Of a stretch of 64,000 nt of DNA, positions 17,456 through 26,520 are shown in pieces. The translations under genes were made by a program, and so were the position numbers. A model generated the notes under the pieces. That model was not told the DNA's origin. It ran no database searches and was given only the letters and a program-made list of their open reading frames with translations. The stretch lies in the NCBI GenBank assembly GCA_018267925.1, contig JAFDXO010000055.1, positions 1 to 64,000 of the forward strand. The letters are read 5' to 3'. Position 1 is the first letter of the stretch. Every line of letters starts with the position of its first letter. This stretch comes from Bacteroidota bacterium. GTDB taxonomy: Bacteria > Bacteroidota > Bacteroidia > Chitinophagales > Chitinophagaceae.

Positions 17456-20347
17456 TTAAACTTTTGAATGGGTATTTAGCTCAGCTAAGAGAAATGCTCC
17501 TGTATGGCTGGATTTGCAGTTTGACACAGCCTCCGGACTGCCTTCAATCACGACCCTTCCACCACCCTTTCCACCCTCCGGCCCCATGTCTATTACATAG
17601 TCTGCCACCTTTATGACATCCAGATTGTGTTCAATCACGACAACGGTGTTTCCTCTATCTACCAAACGATACAGTACGCTCAACAATTGATTGATGTCTT
17701 CAAAATGAAGTCCGGTGGTCGGTTCATCGAGAATATATATCGTTTGCCCGGTATCACGTTTGGAAAGTTCCGTTGCTAATTTTACCCGCTGGGCTTCGCC
17801 GCCACTTAGGGTTACAGCACTTTGTCCTAACGAAACATAACCAAGTCCAACCTCTTGTAAGGTTTTAATTTTTCTGTGGAGGTAAGGAACATTGATAAAA
17901 AAATCTACGGCTTCATCAACAGTCATTTTTAGCACATCTGCAATTGATTTTCCTTTATAGCGAATTTCCAATGTTTCACGATTGTATCGTTGTCCGTTAC
18001 AATGCTCACAAGGAACATACACATCGGGAAGGAAATTCATTTCAATAACGCGCGTGCCGCCTCCATGGCATGTTTCGCATCTTCCGCCTTTTACGTTGAA
18101 GGAAAAGCGACCGGGATTATATCCTCGAATTTTAGCTTCCGGAACTTGTGCAAAAAGTTGTCTGATTTCAGTAAAAAAGCCACAGTAAGTAGCCGGATTG
18201 CTACGCGGTGTGCGCCCTATTGGACTTTGGTCAATTTCAATTACTTTATCTAAATTCTCTAAGCCCTCAATGCTTTTATAAGGCATGGGTTGCTGCTTAA
18301 AGTTAGGATAACAATGTTTGGCTAAAAGAGGGTAAAGCGTTTCATTGATCAAAGTGCTTTTCCCACTTCCGGAAACACCGCTAACGCATACAAATGTTCC
18401 TAAAGGAATTTCAATGGATACATTTTGAAGATTGTTACCGGACGCGCCTTTCAGCTTTATTTTATGCCCATTTCCTTTTCTTCTTACTGTAGGTACAGCA
18501 ATGGAAAAGTGATGATTTAAATAGCCGGCTGTTTTCGTGTTTGTTTGAATAACAAATGCAGGTGTTCCTTCGCTGACTATCCGCCCACCATGAATTCCCG
18601 CTGCGGGGCCTACGTCAATTAAATAATCGGCTGCCAACATGATATCCTTATCGTGCTCCACAACCAAAACAGTATTGCCACCATCTCTCAAGTTTTTTAG
18701 AGCACTGATCAGTTTTTGGTTATCTCTTTGATGTAGCCCAATTGAAGGTTCATCAAGAATGTATGTAATGCCTGTAAGTTGAGATCCAATTTGAGTAGCC
18801 AATCGAATACGCTGAGACTCGCCACCACTAAGTGTTCTGGTTGTTCTGTCTAAGCTGAGATAGTGCAGTCCAACATCCAAAAGAAAATGTAGTCTGTCTC
18901 TAATTTCTTTTAAGATATCTTTTGCTATGACGTTTTGCTTGTCATTTAATCGCTGTTCCAGGTTTGCAAACCATGCAGATAAGTCGGAAAGCGGCCATTG
19001 AGCACATTCAGCGATGTTTTTTTGACCAACTTTAAAAAATAAACTTTCTTTTTTTAGACGAGCACCATTGCATTCTGGGCAAATGTTGAGTTGCATAAAG
19101 CTTTCTGCCCAATCTCGAATTGCCTCTGAAGAAGTTTCATTGAACCAGCGTAAAATCATGTTTACCACACCTTCATAGTCGCTATTGGCAAGTCTGGTGG
19201 TATATTCATCAATTTCTTCAGCAGCATAAGTTATGATTCCTTGTTCATTTCCATACAAAAGGAGATTTAGTTGTTTTTCAGTCAATTTATGAATAGGAGT
19301 AGAAAAGGATATTTTATGTTTCTTGGCAAAAATGGTGGCTTGCTTAAATGCCCAAGCATCACGTTCTTCTCCTAAAGGAGCAATACCGCCTTCCGAAATG
19401 CTTTTCTGTGTGTCGGGTAAAACAGACTGCATGTTCACTTGATAAATGCTCCCAAGTCCTTTACAACGAGGGCAAGCACCATAAGGCGAGTTAAATGAAA
19501 AAGTATTTGGAGAAGGCTCTTCGTAAGAAATACCGGTATCCGTACACATCAATTGCCTGCTGAATTGTGCAACCGTGTTTTGTTCAACATCAAGGACAAA
19601 CACAAGTGCTTTGCCTATCTGTAAAGCCTTTTGAATACTTTGACTCAACCTTAATCGAGCATCCGATTGTACGATTAGGCGATCTACAACCAATTCAATA
19701 TCATGAATTTTATATCGGTCTAATTGCATTCGTTCCTTTAAGTCCGTAATCTCGCCATCTACACGTACTTTTAAGTAACCTTGTTTTCTTAGTTGTTCAA
19801 ACAATTCTCGATAATGCCCTTTTCGTCCACGAACAACGGGTGCAAGTACTATGATTTTTTTTTCGGAAAAATTTTGTTGGATATGCTGAATAATTTCTTC
19901 CTCACTAAACTTAGTCATTTTCTTGCCTGTGTTGTAAGAATATGCTTCTCCGACACGAGCATAAAGAAGACGCATAAAATCATACACTTCTGTTACTGTT
20001 CCAACTGTTGAGCGAGGATTTCTGTTTGTCGTTTTTTGTTCAATAGAAATGACAGGTGAAAGCCCTGAAATCTTGTCCACGTCCGGTCTTTCGAGATCGC
20101 CCATAAATTGTCGAGCATAAGCTGCAAAACTTTCCATATAGCGCCTTTGCCCTTCAGCAAAAATGGTGTCAAAAGCAAGAGAGGATTTTCCACTTCCACT
20201 AATTCCAGTTATGACAACTAACTTGTTTTTAGGGATTGAAACATCTATATTTTTAAGGTTGTGCACTCTAGCACCCAGCACTTCTATCTGTCCAAAACTA
20301 CTAGATTCTTTTTGTTGGTTTAGTTGTTGAGTTTCCTCTCTTTCCAT
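17456..20347 (-). CDS. uvrA: Excinuclease ABC subunit A
   Basis: UvrA is the damage-sensing ATPase of nucleotide excision repair; it loads UvrB at lesions. The 963 residues include two ABC cassettes: Walker A GISGSGKSS near 47-55 and GVSGSGKST in the second half, with signatures LSGGESQRIRLA and LSGGEAQRVKLA. Zinc modules are seen as CPRCKGLG, ICPECNGAR and CETCHGGGTR with CEHCNGQRY. The N-terminal 20 residues before IEVLGARVHNLKN are polar and variable. It lies 21 bases downstream of the polyprenyl synthase gene on the same strand, so the two are probably co-transcribed without a functional link. Confidence 0.98.
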   Translation of the reverse strand: MEREETQQLNQQKESSSFGQIEVLGARVHNLKNIDVSIPKNKLVVITGISGSGKSSLAFDTIFAEGQRRYMESFAAYARQFMGDLERPDVDKISGLSPVISIEQKTTNRNPRSTVGTVTEVYDFMRLLYARVGEAYSYNTGKKMTKFSEEEIIQHIQQNFSEKKIIVLAPVVRGRKGHYRELFEQLRKQGYLKVRVDGEITDLKERMQLDRYKIHDIELVVDRLIVQSDARLRLSQSIQKALQIGKALVFVLDVEQNTVAQFSRQLMCTDTGISYEEPSPNTFSFNSPYGACPRCKGLGSIYQVNMQSVLPDTQKSISEGGIAPLGEERDAWAFKQATIFAKKHKISFSTPIHKLTEKQLNLLLYGNEQGIITYAAEEIDEYTTRLANSDYEGVVNMILRWFNETSSEAIRDWAESFMQLNICPECNGARLKKESLFFKVGQKNIAECAQWPLSDLSAWFANLEQRLNDKQNVIAKDILKEIRDRLHFLLDVGLHYLSLDRTTRTLSGGESQRIRLATQIGSQLTGITYILDEPSIGLHQRDNQKLISALKNLRDGGNTVLVVEHDKDIMLAADYLIDVGPAAGIHGGRIVSEGTPAFVIQTNTKTAGYLNHHFSIAVPTVRRKGNGHKIKLKGASGNNLQNVSIEIPLGTFVCVSGVSGSGKSTLINETLYPLLAKHCYPNFKQQPMPYKSIEGLENLDKVIEIDQSPIGRTPRSNPATYCGFFTEIRQLFAQVPEAKIRGYNPGRFSFNVKGGRCETCHGGGTRVIEMNFLPDVYVPCEHCNGQRYNRETLEIRYKGKSIADVLKMTVDEAVDFFINVPYLHRKIKTLQEVGLGYVSLGQSAVTLSGGEAQRVKLATELSKRDTGQTIYILDEPTTGLHFEDINQLLSVLYRLVDRGNTVVVIEHNLDVIKVADYVIDMGPEGGKGGGRVVIEGSPEAVSNCKSSHTGAFLLAELNTHSKV

Positions 20348-20368
20348 GTTTTTTCAGCTTTTCTCCAA

Positions 20369-21331
20369 TCAATATTTTCTCTCAATTACATAATCAACTA
20401 AAGTCTCCATGCCTTTTCTGGCTTCACTTTCAGGATATTGGTGTAGTAAAGTAATAGCCTCTTGACGATAGCTCTCCATCTTTTCCCTTGCATATTCAAT
20501 TCCACCCGCATTTTTAACACATTGAATGACTTCGTTTACTTTTTTTCGGTCGGTACTTTGGTTTTTAATAATGTAGATAATCCGCTGTTTATCGGCTTTA
20601 GAGGCATTTTGCAAGGTGTATATTAGTGGTAAGGTCATCTTTTTTTCTTTTATGTCAATTCCGGTAGGCTTTCCAATATTGTCATTACCATAGTCAAATA
20701 AGTCATCTTTTATTTGAAAAGCAATTCCTGCTTTTTCTCCAAAAAGGCGGAAAAACTCGGCAGTTTCTTGATTTTTTGAAGCTGCAAAAGCACCGGCAGA
20801 ACAGGCTGCGGATAATAGAGATGCAGTTTTGGCACGAATGATTTCAAAGTAAATTTCTTCCTTGATATCCAATTTTCTAGCCTTCTCCATTTGCAGCAAT
20901 TCGCCTTCACTCATTTCTTTCACCGCACGCGAAGTAATTTGTAGTATGTCATAGTCATGATGTTGAAGAGAAAGGAGTAACCCTTTTGATAGTAAGTAGT
21001 CGCCAACCAGCACGGCAATTTTATTTTTCCAAAGAGCGTTGACAGAGAAAAAATTTCTGCGCAACATAGCATTGTCAACCACATCGTCGTGCACTAAAGT
21101 AGCCGTATGTAAAAGCTCTATCAGAGATGCGGCTCTATAGGTTTCTTCATTTATAGTACCTGCTATTTTCGCACTTAGAAAAACAAACATGGGACGCATC
21201 TGCTTACCCTTTCGCTTAATGATAAACTGCATGATTCGATCAAGAAGCGGATTGTTTCCTTTAACGCTAGAGGAGAATTTTTTTTCAAAAATGCTTAATT
21301 CCGTGCCTATTACTTGATTTACTAATTCCAT
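20369..21331 (-). CDS. Polyprenyl diphosphate synthase (trans type)
   Basis: This 320-residue cytoplasmic enzyme extends allylic diphosphates with isopentenyl diphosphate. Both Asp-rich metal sites are present: DDVVD in LVHDDVVDNAMLRR, and DDLFD in FQIKDDLFDYGND. It also has KGKQMRPMF near 35-43 for substrate binding. Proteins of this type in Bacteroidota make the long side chain of menaquinone, which would feed the NDH-2 encoded at 12671. The exact chain length cannot be read from the sequence. The substrates come from the pathway that includes IspH (57324). It heads a probable operon with uvrA. Confidence 0.92.
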   Translation of the reverse strand: MELVNQVIGTELSIFEKKFSSSVKGNNPLLDRIMQFIIKRKGKQMRPMFVFLSAKIAGTINEETYRAASLIELLHTATLVHDDVVDNAMLRRNFFSVNALWKNKIAVLVGDYLLSKGLLLSLQHHDYDILQITSRAVKEMSEGELLQMEKARKLDIKEEIYFEIIRAKTASLLSAACSAGAFAASKNQETAEFFRLFGEKAGIAFQIKDDLFDYGNDNIGKPTGIDIKEKKMTLPLIYTLQNASKADKQRIIYIIKNQSTDRKKVNEVIQCVKNAGGIEYAREKMESYRQEAITLLHQYPESEARKGMETLVDYVIERKY

Positions 21332-21444
21332 TTGCGGTGAGCGTTGCGGGAGTGCAAAAGTCGTTAACTTTCTATGTTTTGTTATTCATTTTAAAAGAAT
21401 CCAGAAATATTTTGCGTTTTGAAAGAAAAAAATAGTGCAGTTAT

Positions 21445-21475
21445 TTTGTTTTTTTAAAATCGAACTATACCTTTG
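21445..21475 (+). promoter_or_regulatory. Perfect Bacteroidota promoter of the first OmpA-like gene
   Basis: TTTG at 21445-21448, 19 bases, then TACCTTTG at 21468-21475. This matches both the -33 and -7 elements and the preferred spacing. The leader to the ATG at 21526 would be about 45 bases. Confidence 0.85.
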
Positions 21476-21525
21476 CTCTCATATTTGATTTAGCCAAAAT
21501 CTTTTTTTTAATAAACACATCTGTT

Positions 21526-23202
21526 ATGGTCAACAAAAAGTACCTATTGCTTGCTGGTGTATGCTCCGTACTTGCGGCTCACCCGGCTTTGGCGCAGGAA
21601 AGTCAAAATGCAGCTGCTACATGGGGTAGCCGCGATATGACTTACCGTGGTCAGAGCTATGATGCTTTGGATTCCAACTTCTACACTGGAAAAAAGAAAA
21701 TGACTCAGTATCGTCAGTACATGAATCACCAAACTCCATTCTTGCCTAAGCCCAACAACCAATGGGAAGTAGGGGTGAATTTTGGTCTGTCAAATGTATT
21801 TGGCGATGTAACTTCTAAAACTCCATTTACTGCTAAAAAGGGTACCGATGCCATGGGCTTTGGTATTACTGTACGTAAATCACTTGGTTATTTCTTGTCT
21901 TTACGTGCTCAATATATTCATGCTCGTGCAACAGGATTTAACTACCGTACTTCTTTAGCTAATGAACAACCTTGGAGTACGTATTATCCACAGAATCAAT
22001 TAATCTATCGTAACTATCGTACGAACATAGATGAATTGTCTTTGCAAATGGTTGGTGCCTTGAACAACATACGCTTCCATAAAGCTAAGAATTCATTAAG
22101 CCTTTACGGTTTCTTAGGCGGTGGTATGATGATTTATGATCCTCGTATCAATGCTTTAGATGCTAATGGAAATCCTTATAATTTCTCAGGCATTACGGGT
22201 TATACAACCGGTATGACTTGGGCAAATCGCAAGCAAACAAACAAAGATTTGAAAAACTTGTTTGATGATTCTTACGAGAGTACACCCGGTCGCGAATCTC
22301 GTTCTGGTAAAAACAATAAGAACATCATTCCGGTAGCAACTGTCGGTATGGGTGCTCAGTTCCGTCTTGGAAAGGTTGTTTCACTACAATTGGAAGAAAA
22401 ACTGACTTTCTCATTTGTTGATAAGTTGGATGGTCAAGAGCAACAATACAATGGTTCTCTATCTCCTGATAAAGACGTTTGGAACTATTTCTCTCTTGGT
22501 TTGAATTTCAACCTTGGAAACAAACATAAGAATGTTGCACCACTTTGGTGGGTTAATCCATTGGATCATGCGTACAGCGAATTGAGCGATCCTCGTCACA
22601 TGCGTTTGCCAGAAGCTACTTTGGCTGATTCTGATGGCGATGGCGTTGCTGATCAATTTGACAAATGCCCAGGCACCCCAGCAGGTGTAGCCGTAGATTC
22701 TCATGGTTGCCCAATGGATACAGATGGTGATGGTGTACCTGACTATAAAGACAAGCAATTGATTACGCCAACTGAATGTCAGCCTGTAGATGCAGACGGT
22801 GTTGGTAAATGCCCTTGTCCTGATGGTTGTGGAACTGCTGCTCCAGCTTGTGGAACTATCGGTGCAGGTAGCCTGAATTTCTCTGGTTCTTCCAGCAAAA
22901 TCTCTGGCGGAATGCAAGCACAACTTGCAAATCTTGCAGCTCAAATGTCTGCTAATCCAAATTGTAAAGTTGTAATTATTGGTGCAGGCAACTCAAGCAA
23001 GGTTCAACAACAACGTAGCTGGGATCGTGTAAACGCAGTGATTGAATACATGAGTGAAAAGCATGGTATTGATCGCAACCGTTTCATCTTCCAATATGGT
23101 GCTGCCGGTAATCAAGAAGCAGTATTATATCGTTCAGCAAACTCAGGTGAAGAAGGTCCATCAAATGTGGCTCCTCCATTCCCTAATTTGAGAAGAAACT
23201 AA
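21526..23202 (+). CDS. OmpA-like outer-membrane protein with TSP3 calcium repeats (1)
   Basis: This 558-residue protein begins with a signal peptide (1-24, HPALAQ). A barrel-like N-terminal region (about 55-345) is followed by thrombospondin type 3 repeats (about 365-425, DSDGDGVADQFDKCPGTP and DTDGDGVPDYKDK) that should bind calcium. A short Cys-rich link (CPCPDGCGTAAPAC) leads to an OmpA-like C-terminal domain (about 445-545) with QQQRSWDRVNAVIEYM and HGIDRNRFIFQYG. The domain keeps the helix and strand pattern but lacks the HTD motif that holds the peptidoglycan. Arg codons are almost all CGT/CGC, unlike most neighbours, which suggests very high expression. It is one of two tandem paralogues, each with its own promoter and terminator. 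Confidence 0.9.
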   Translation: MVNKKYLLLAGVCSVLAAHPALAQESQNAAATWGSRDMTYRGQSYDALDSNFYTGKKKMTQYRQYMNHQTPFLPKPNNQWEVGVNFGLSNVFGDVTSKTPFTAKKGTDAMGFGITVRKSLGYFLSLRAQYIHARATGFNYRTSLANEQPWSTYYPQNQLIYRNYRTNIDELSLQMVGALNNIRFHKAKNSLSLYGFLGGGMMIYDPRINALDANGNPYNFSGITGYTTGMTWANRKQTNKDLKNLFDDSYESTPGRESRSGKNNKNIIPVATVGMGAQFRLGKVVSLQLEEKLTFSFVDKLDGQEQQYNGSLSPDKDVWNYFSLGLNFNLGNKHKNVAPLWWVNPLDHAYSELSDPRHMRLPEATLADSDGDGVADQFDKCPGTPAGVAVDSHGCPMDTDGDGVPDYKDKQLITPTECQPVDADGVGKCPCPDGCGTAAPACGTIGAGSLNFSGSSSKISGGMQAQLANLAAQMSANPNCKVVIIGAGNSSKVQQQRSWDRVNAVIEYMSEKHGIDRNRFIFQYGAAGNQEAVLYRSANSGEEGPSNVAPPFPNLRRN

Positions 23203-23221
23203 TTAAAGCATATTATTTTGA

Positions 23222-23255
23222 AAGAGCCGCTTCACAAACTGAAGCGGTTCTTTTT
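23222..23255 (+). terminator. Terminator of the first OmpA-like gene
   Basis: A 12-bp stem with one G-U pair (23222-23233 with 23241-23252, loop of 7) runs into a T-rich stretch to 23255. Confidence 0.85.
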
Positions 23256-23594
23256 GCTATAACTCCATATTAAAATCAACCAGCCATATTACCCGCCAAT
23301 ATTCCATAAAGCTTAAAATGGTTGCTCCCAAAACGATTGAATTGAATAACGATACAATAACACTATGAGGACGAGCAAGAAAAAAAGTTTAAAAAAAATT
23401 TGGTAGTTCAAAAAACACGATTACCTTTGTGTTTCAGTTAGCTGTTTAATAAGGCTAACATCCACTGTATCTGGGTAGATATCTTAACGATGCTACTCTT
23501 CAATAAGGCGAGAGAATAGAGAACTTTTTTAACTTAAACATGAAAATGTCTCTACATGCCTATATCTTTCCATCAATCTGCTAAAACAAAGTTT
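23256..23594 (+). other. Intergenic region and long leader between the OmpA-like genes
   Basis: This gap of about 340 bases holds a promoter (23399-23429) and a leader of about 160 bases. In the leader, GTTAGC (23437-23442) pairs with GCTAAC (23454-23459) right at the predicted 5' end. A small hairpin around TATCT-GGGT-AGATA follows. A 14-codon open frame starts at ATG 23540 and ends at TAA 23582-23584, ten bases before the chosen start of the next gene. Bases 23256-23398 hold nothing I recognise. Confidence 0.5.
23399..23429 (+). promoter_or_regulatory. Perfect Bacteroidota promoter of the second OmpA-like gene
   Basis: TTTG at 23399-23402, 19 bases, then TACCTTTG at 23422-23429. Both elements and the spacing are the same as in front of the first paralogue, including the identical -7 octamer. 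Confidence 0.85.
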
Positions 23595-25421
23595 ATGCAA
23601 AACAAAAATCGTCTTTTGTTGGCCGGTTTATGTATGCTGTTTTCCTCCACTCATGTAAGTGCACAAGAGCCGGTACTGACAACAACTACAACGACCACTA
23701 CTACTGAACAAGCCGTAAATACGGCTACGGTTATGACCGGAAACCACGCCATTGCCTACGGCGGAAGCTACAATGTTCTTGACACGAACTACGTTCCGGC
23801 ATTTCGTATGGATCAACATCGTAAGTTTCTGAATTACCAATACAACTTTCCGGCAAAGCCACGCAACATGTGGGAAATAGGAGTTGGAACAGGGCTTTAT
23901 AATTACTCAGCTGATGTTCCCACACTAATGCTTTGGGAAGGTGGCGGCTATGGCTTCCATGCGCATATTCGTAAATCATGGGGATATATGTTTTCTACCA
24001 GATTGCAATATATCTATGGTATTGCTAAAGGGCTTCAATGGCAAGAGTCTGTAAACTATAGCCGGAATAAGGCATGGTATAATGATGGGTATTCACATGC
24101 TCAAAACATGGCGAATCCCAATGCTTACCATCCCATGTTGTTGGAGAAAATTGACGGACAGCCCGCTATGTTTTACAATGATTATGATCCTATACATTAC
24201 AATTTTAGGTCAGAAGCACATCAGTTAAGTCTTGACTTTATGTTCAACACAAACAATATTAGTTGGCATAAAGCACGTACCGGTCTGTCATTCTATGGCT
24301 TTATAGGAATGGGTGCATTTGCCTACAATACAAAAGTGAATGTTTATGATGCTAACGGTAAACGATATAATTTCCAAGAAATCGTTGGTGATATTCCACA
24401 AGTACATGCTAATCGTCGAGAAATCAAACGTCGGTTGAAGGCAGGTATGGATAATTCATACGAAACTGATGCGGAAACACTTCGTGGTGTACGTCGCCCA
24501 ACTATTTTCCATAACAAAACATTAGATTGGGCCTTTAGTGGTGGTCTTGGAGCGCAAATTAAGATTTCGAAATTGGTAAATATTTCAATTGAAGATAGAA
24601 TCACTTTCCCTCATGATGATGATTTATTGGATGGTCAGCGTTGGGCAGAACAAACCTTAGGCGATCCCGTATTTACTCAGAATAATGATATGGTGAATTA
24701 TTTTTCGGTAGGTGTTAATGTCAATGTGGGCAACAGTCGTAAAAACGTAGAGCCGCTCTACTGGCTTAATCCTTTAGATTACGTTTACGGCGAACTCAAT
24801 GCGCCAAATCATTTGAAAGTTAACGCTACTCTTCCTGATTCTGATCATGATGGTGTAACAGATCAATTTGATCAATGCCCGGGAACACCTGAAGGAGTAC
24901 CTGTAGATGTAAATGGTTGTCCGCTTGATACAGATGGTGATGGTGTGCCAGATTATCGTGATAAACAATTGATTACACCAACTGAATGTCAGCCGGTAGA
25001 TGAAGATGGAGTAGGTAAATGTCCTTGTCCGGATGATTGTAGTGGAACAGCTAAGGTAAGCGGTCCTTGTTCAAATATTGGATCTGGAACCATTGCATTC
25101 GACAACAATGCTTCACGCATTAAACCATACAACCAAGCACGCTTAGCTTCTCTTGCAGCCATGATGAAAGCACATCCGGATTGCAAAGTAGTGATGATAG
25201 GAGCTGGTGCAGGAAGTAAAGTACAACAACAACGCTCTTGGGATCGTGTAGATGCTATCATTTCCTATATGATGGAAAGACATGGAATAGATAGAAATCG
25301 CTTTATCTTCCAATACGGACAACAAGGTGATCCAAACACTGTAATGTATCGTTCCGCAATGGAAGGCGAAGATGGACCGGCTAATGTAGCCCCTCCGTTC
25401 CCGAACTTAAGGAGAGATTAG
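23595..25421 (+). CDS. OmpA-like outer-membrane protein with TSP3 calcium repeats (2)
   Basis: This 608-residue paralogue of the protein at 21526 has the same plan. The signal peptide is MQNKNRLLLAGLCMLF to VSAQ. A Thr-rich stretch (eight Thr in a row) follows, then a barrel-like region, TSP3 repeats (DSDHDGVTDQFDQCPGTP, DTDGDGVPDYRDK), a CPCPDDC link and an OmpA-like end (QQQRSWDRVDAIISYM). The C-terminal third is close to identical in the two, while the N-terminal parts diverge with insertions of about 50 residues. The ATG at 23595 is chosen because it begins the signal peptide; an in-frame ATG at 23556 would put 13 polar residues before it. As in paralogue 1, the peptidoglycan-binding Asp motif is missing. 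Confidence 0.88.
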   Translation: MQNKNRLLLAGLCMLFSSTHVSAQEPVLTTTTTTTTTEQAVNTATVMTGNHAIAYGGSYNVLDTNYVPAFRMDQHRKFLNYQYNFPAKPRNMWEIGVGTGLYNYSADVPTLMLWEGGGYGFHAHIRKSWGYMFSTRLQYIYGIAKGLQWQESVNYSRNKAWYNDGYSHAQNMANPNAYHPMLLEKIDGQPAMFYNDYDPIHYNFRSEAHQLSLDFMFNTNNISWHKARTGLSFYGFIGMGAFAYNTKVNVYDANGKRYNFQEIVGDIPQVHANRREIKRRLKAGMDNSYETDAETLRGVRRPTIFHNKTLDWAFSGGLGAQIKISKLVNISIEDRITFPHDDDLLDGQRWAEQTLGDPVFTQNNDMVNYFSVGVNVNVGNSRKNVEPLYWLNPLDYVYGELNAPNHLKVNATLPDSDHDGVTDQFDQCPGTPEGVPVDVNGCPLDTDGDGVPDYRDKQLITPTECQPVDEDGVGKCPCPDDCSGTAKVSGPCSNIGSGTIAFDNNASRIKPYNQARLASLAAMMKAHPDCKVVMIGAGAGSKVQQQRSWDRVDAIISYMMERHGIDRNRFIFQYGQQGDPNTVMYRSAMEGEDGPANVAPPFPNLRRD

Positions 25422-25440
25422 GAGTCTCTTTTGAACAAAG

Positions 25441-25472
25441 AAAATCCCCGGCATTTTTGTCGGGGTTTTTTT
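25441..25472 (+). terminator. Terminator of the second OmpA-like gene
   Basis: CCCCGGC (25446-25452) pairs with GTCGGGG (25459-25465), with a loop of 6 and a following run of seven T. Confidence 0.85.
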
Positions 25473-25513
25473 AGTGTGTTTTTCAAAGAATGATCAACTC
25501 AAGTTTTTCTATA

Positions 25514-26365
25514 TCAAAGCAACTCTCGGTGGTAATTTACTAAACGTTCTAAGGGGCTTTTTTCAATGATTCCTAATTCCATTTCATATTGATGACAAAG
25601 ATTGGCAATCACATCCTTAAATTCATAAGCAACGGATCCGGTAAAATGAATAGGTAATTTCCAGCTTTCTCGAAATTTCATCAAGTGAAAATGAAAGAAA
25701 TCATTTAATGAATCTTCAATGATATTCTCCACCATATAATGGCCTCTATTTTCCTTGAGCAATTGTACAAATCCGGCTAAATAACGATTGGGAAAAGGGT
25801 TTCCGTAAAGTTGCAGAATAATTTTTGATACATTGCTTCCAAATAAATACTCAAAAGCTTGTCTGAGTTCATCGTCAAAAGTATGATAAGCATAATATTG
25901 AAGAACTCGTTTTCCCATATAGTTTCCGCTTCCTTCATCGCCTGCAATGTAGCCAAGTGATGGGTGTTTATCTTTTATCATTTCACCATCAAAAAAGCAA
26001 CTATTACTACCGGTACCCAAAATGCAAACAATTCCTTTTTGATTTCCGCAAAGTCCTCGAGCAGCGGCCATCATATCGCAGCTTACTTCTGTATTACTTA
26101 TGTCAAAATAATCTGCGAGAATGTGTTTCAGTTTGTTTTGTTGTTCGGGTTGGCTGGCTCCGGCACCATAAAAGATAATTTTTGAAACTGCTGAAAAGGC
26201 AGCTCGATCGGGTAATTCCGATTTTAGTAATTCCGTGATTTGTTCAATGGTTTGCAAATAAGGATTGATACCCGATGTTTGAAGATGTTTCATAGACCCT
26301 TTGGAAGAAACAACACACCAATCAGTTTTAGTGGAGCCACTTTCAACAAGTAGTAAGGCAGCCAT
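25514..26365 (-). CDS. BadF/BadG-type N-acetylglucosamine kinase-like protein
   Basis: This 283-residue member of the ASKHA kinase fold has the phosphate-1 loop LLVESGSTKTDW at 4-15, phosphate-2 ILGTGSNSCFFDG, and GDEGSGNYMGK, a motif typical of the N-acetylglucosamine kinase branch (BadF/BadG/BcrA/BcrD ATPase family). It probably phosphorylates GlcNAc or a related amino sugar taken up or recycled from the cell wall. The gene stands alone, divergent from the protease at 26521. No sugar transporter is adjacent, so the substrate is inferred from the family only. Confidence 0.85.
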   Translation of the reverse strand: MAALLLVESGSTKTDWCVVSSKGSMKHLQTSGINPYLQTIEQITELLKSELPDRAAFSAVSKIIFYGAGASQPEQQNKLKHILADYFDISNTEVSCDMMAAARGLCGNQKGIVCILGTGSNSCFFDGEMIKDKHPSLGYIAGDEGSGNYMGKRVLQYYAYHTFDDELRQAFEYLFGSNVSKIILQLYGNPFPNRYLAGFVQLLKENRGHYMVENIIEDSLNDFFHFHLMKFRESWKLPIHFTGSVAYEFKDVIANLCHQYEMELGIIEKSPLERLVNYHRELL

Positions 26366-26497
26366 AATGAAGTAAGATTGAAAAGCAAATTTGCAGTTAC
26401 TAAGCTCAATAACCTAAAAATTTAAGATAGAAAGCAGAGTTTAACATTCTAACAATAGAGAAATGATTGTTGTTCCAATATTTTGTATGAATACTCC

Positions 26498-26505
26498 TAC
26501 CTTTG
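26498..26505 (+). promoter_or_regulatory. -7 box TACCTTTG before the S41 protease
   Basis: An exact TAnnTTTG match 15 bases before the ATG at 26521. A TTTTG at 26481-26485 is too close to act as the -33 element. Confidence 0.5.
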
Positions 26506-26520
26506 CAACCGATTTCTACA

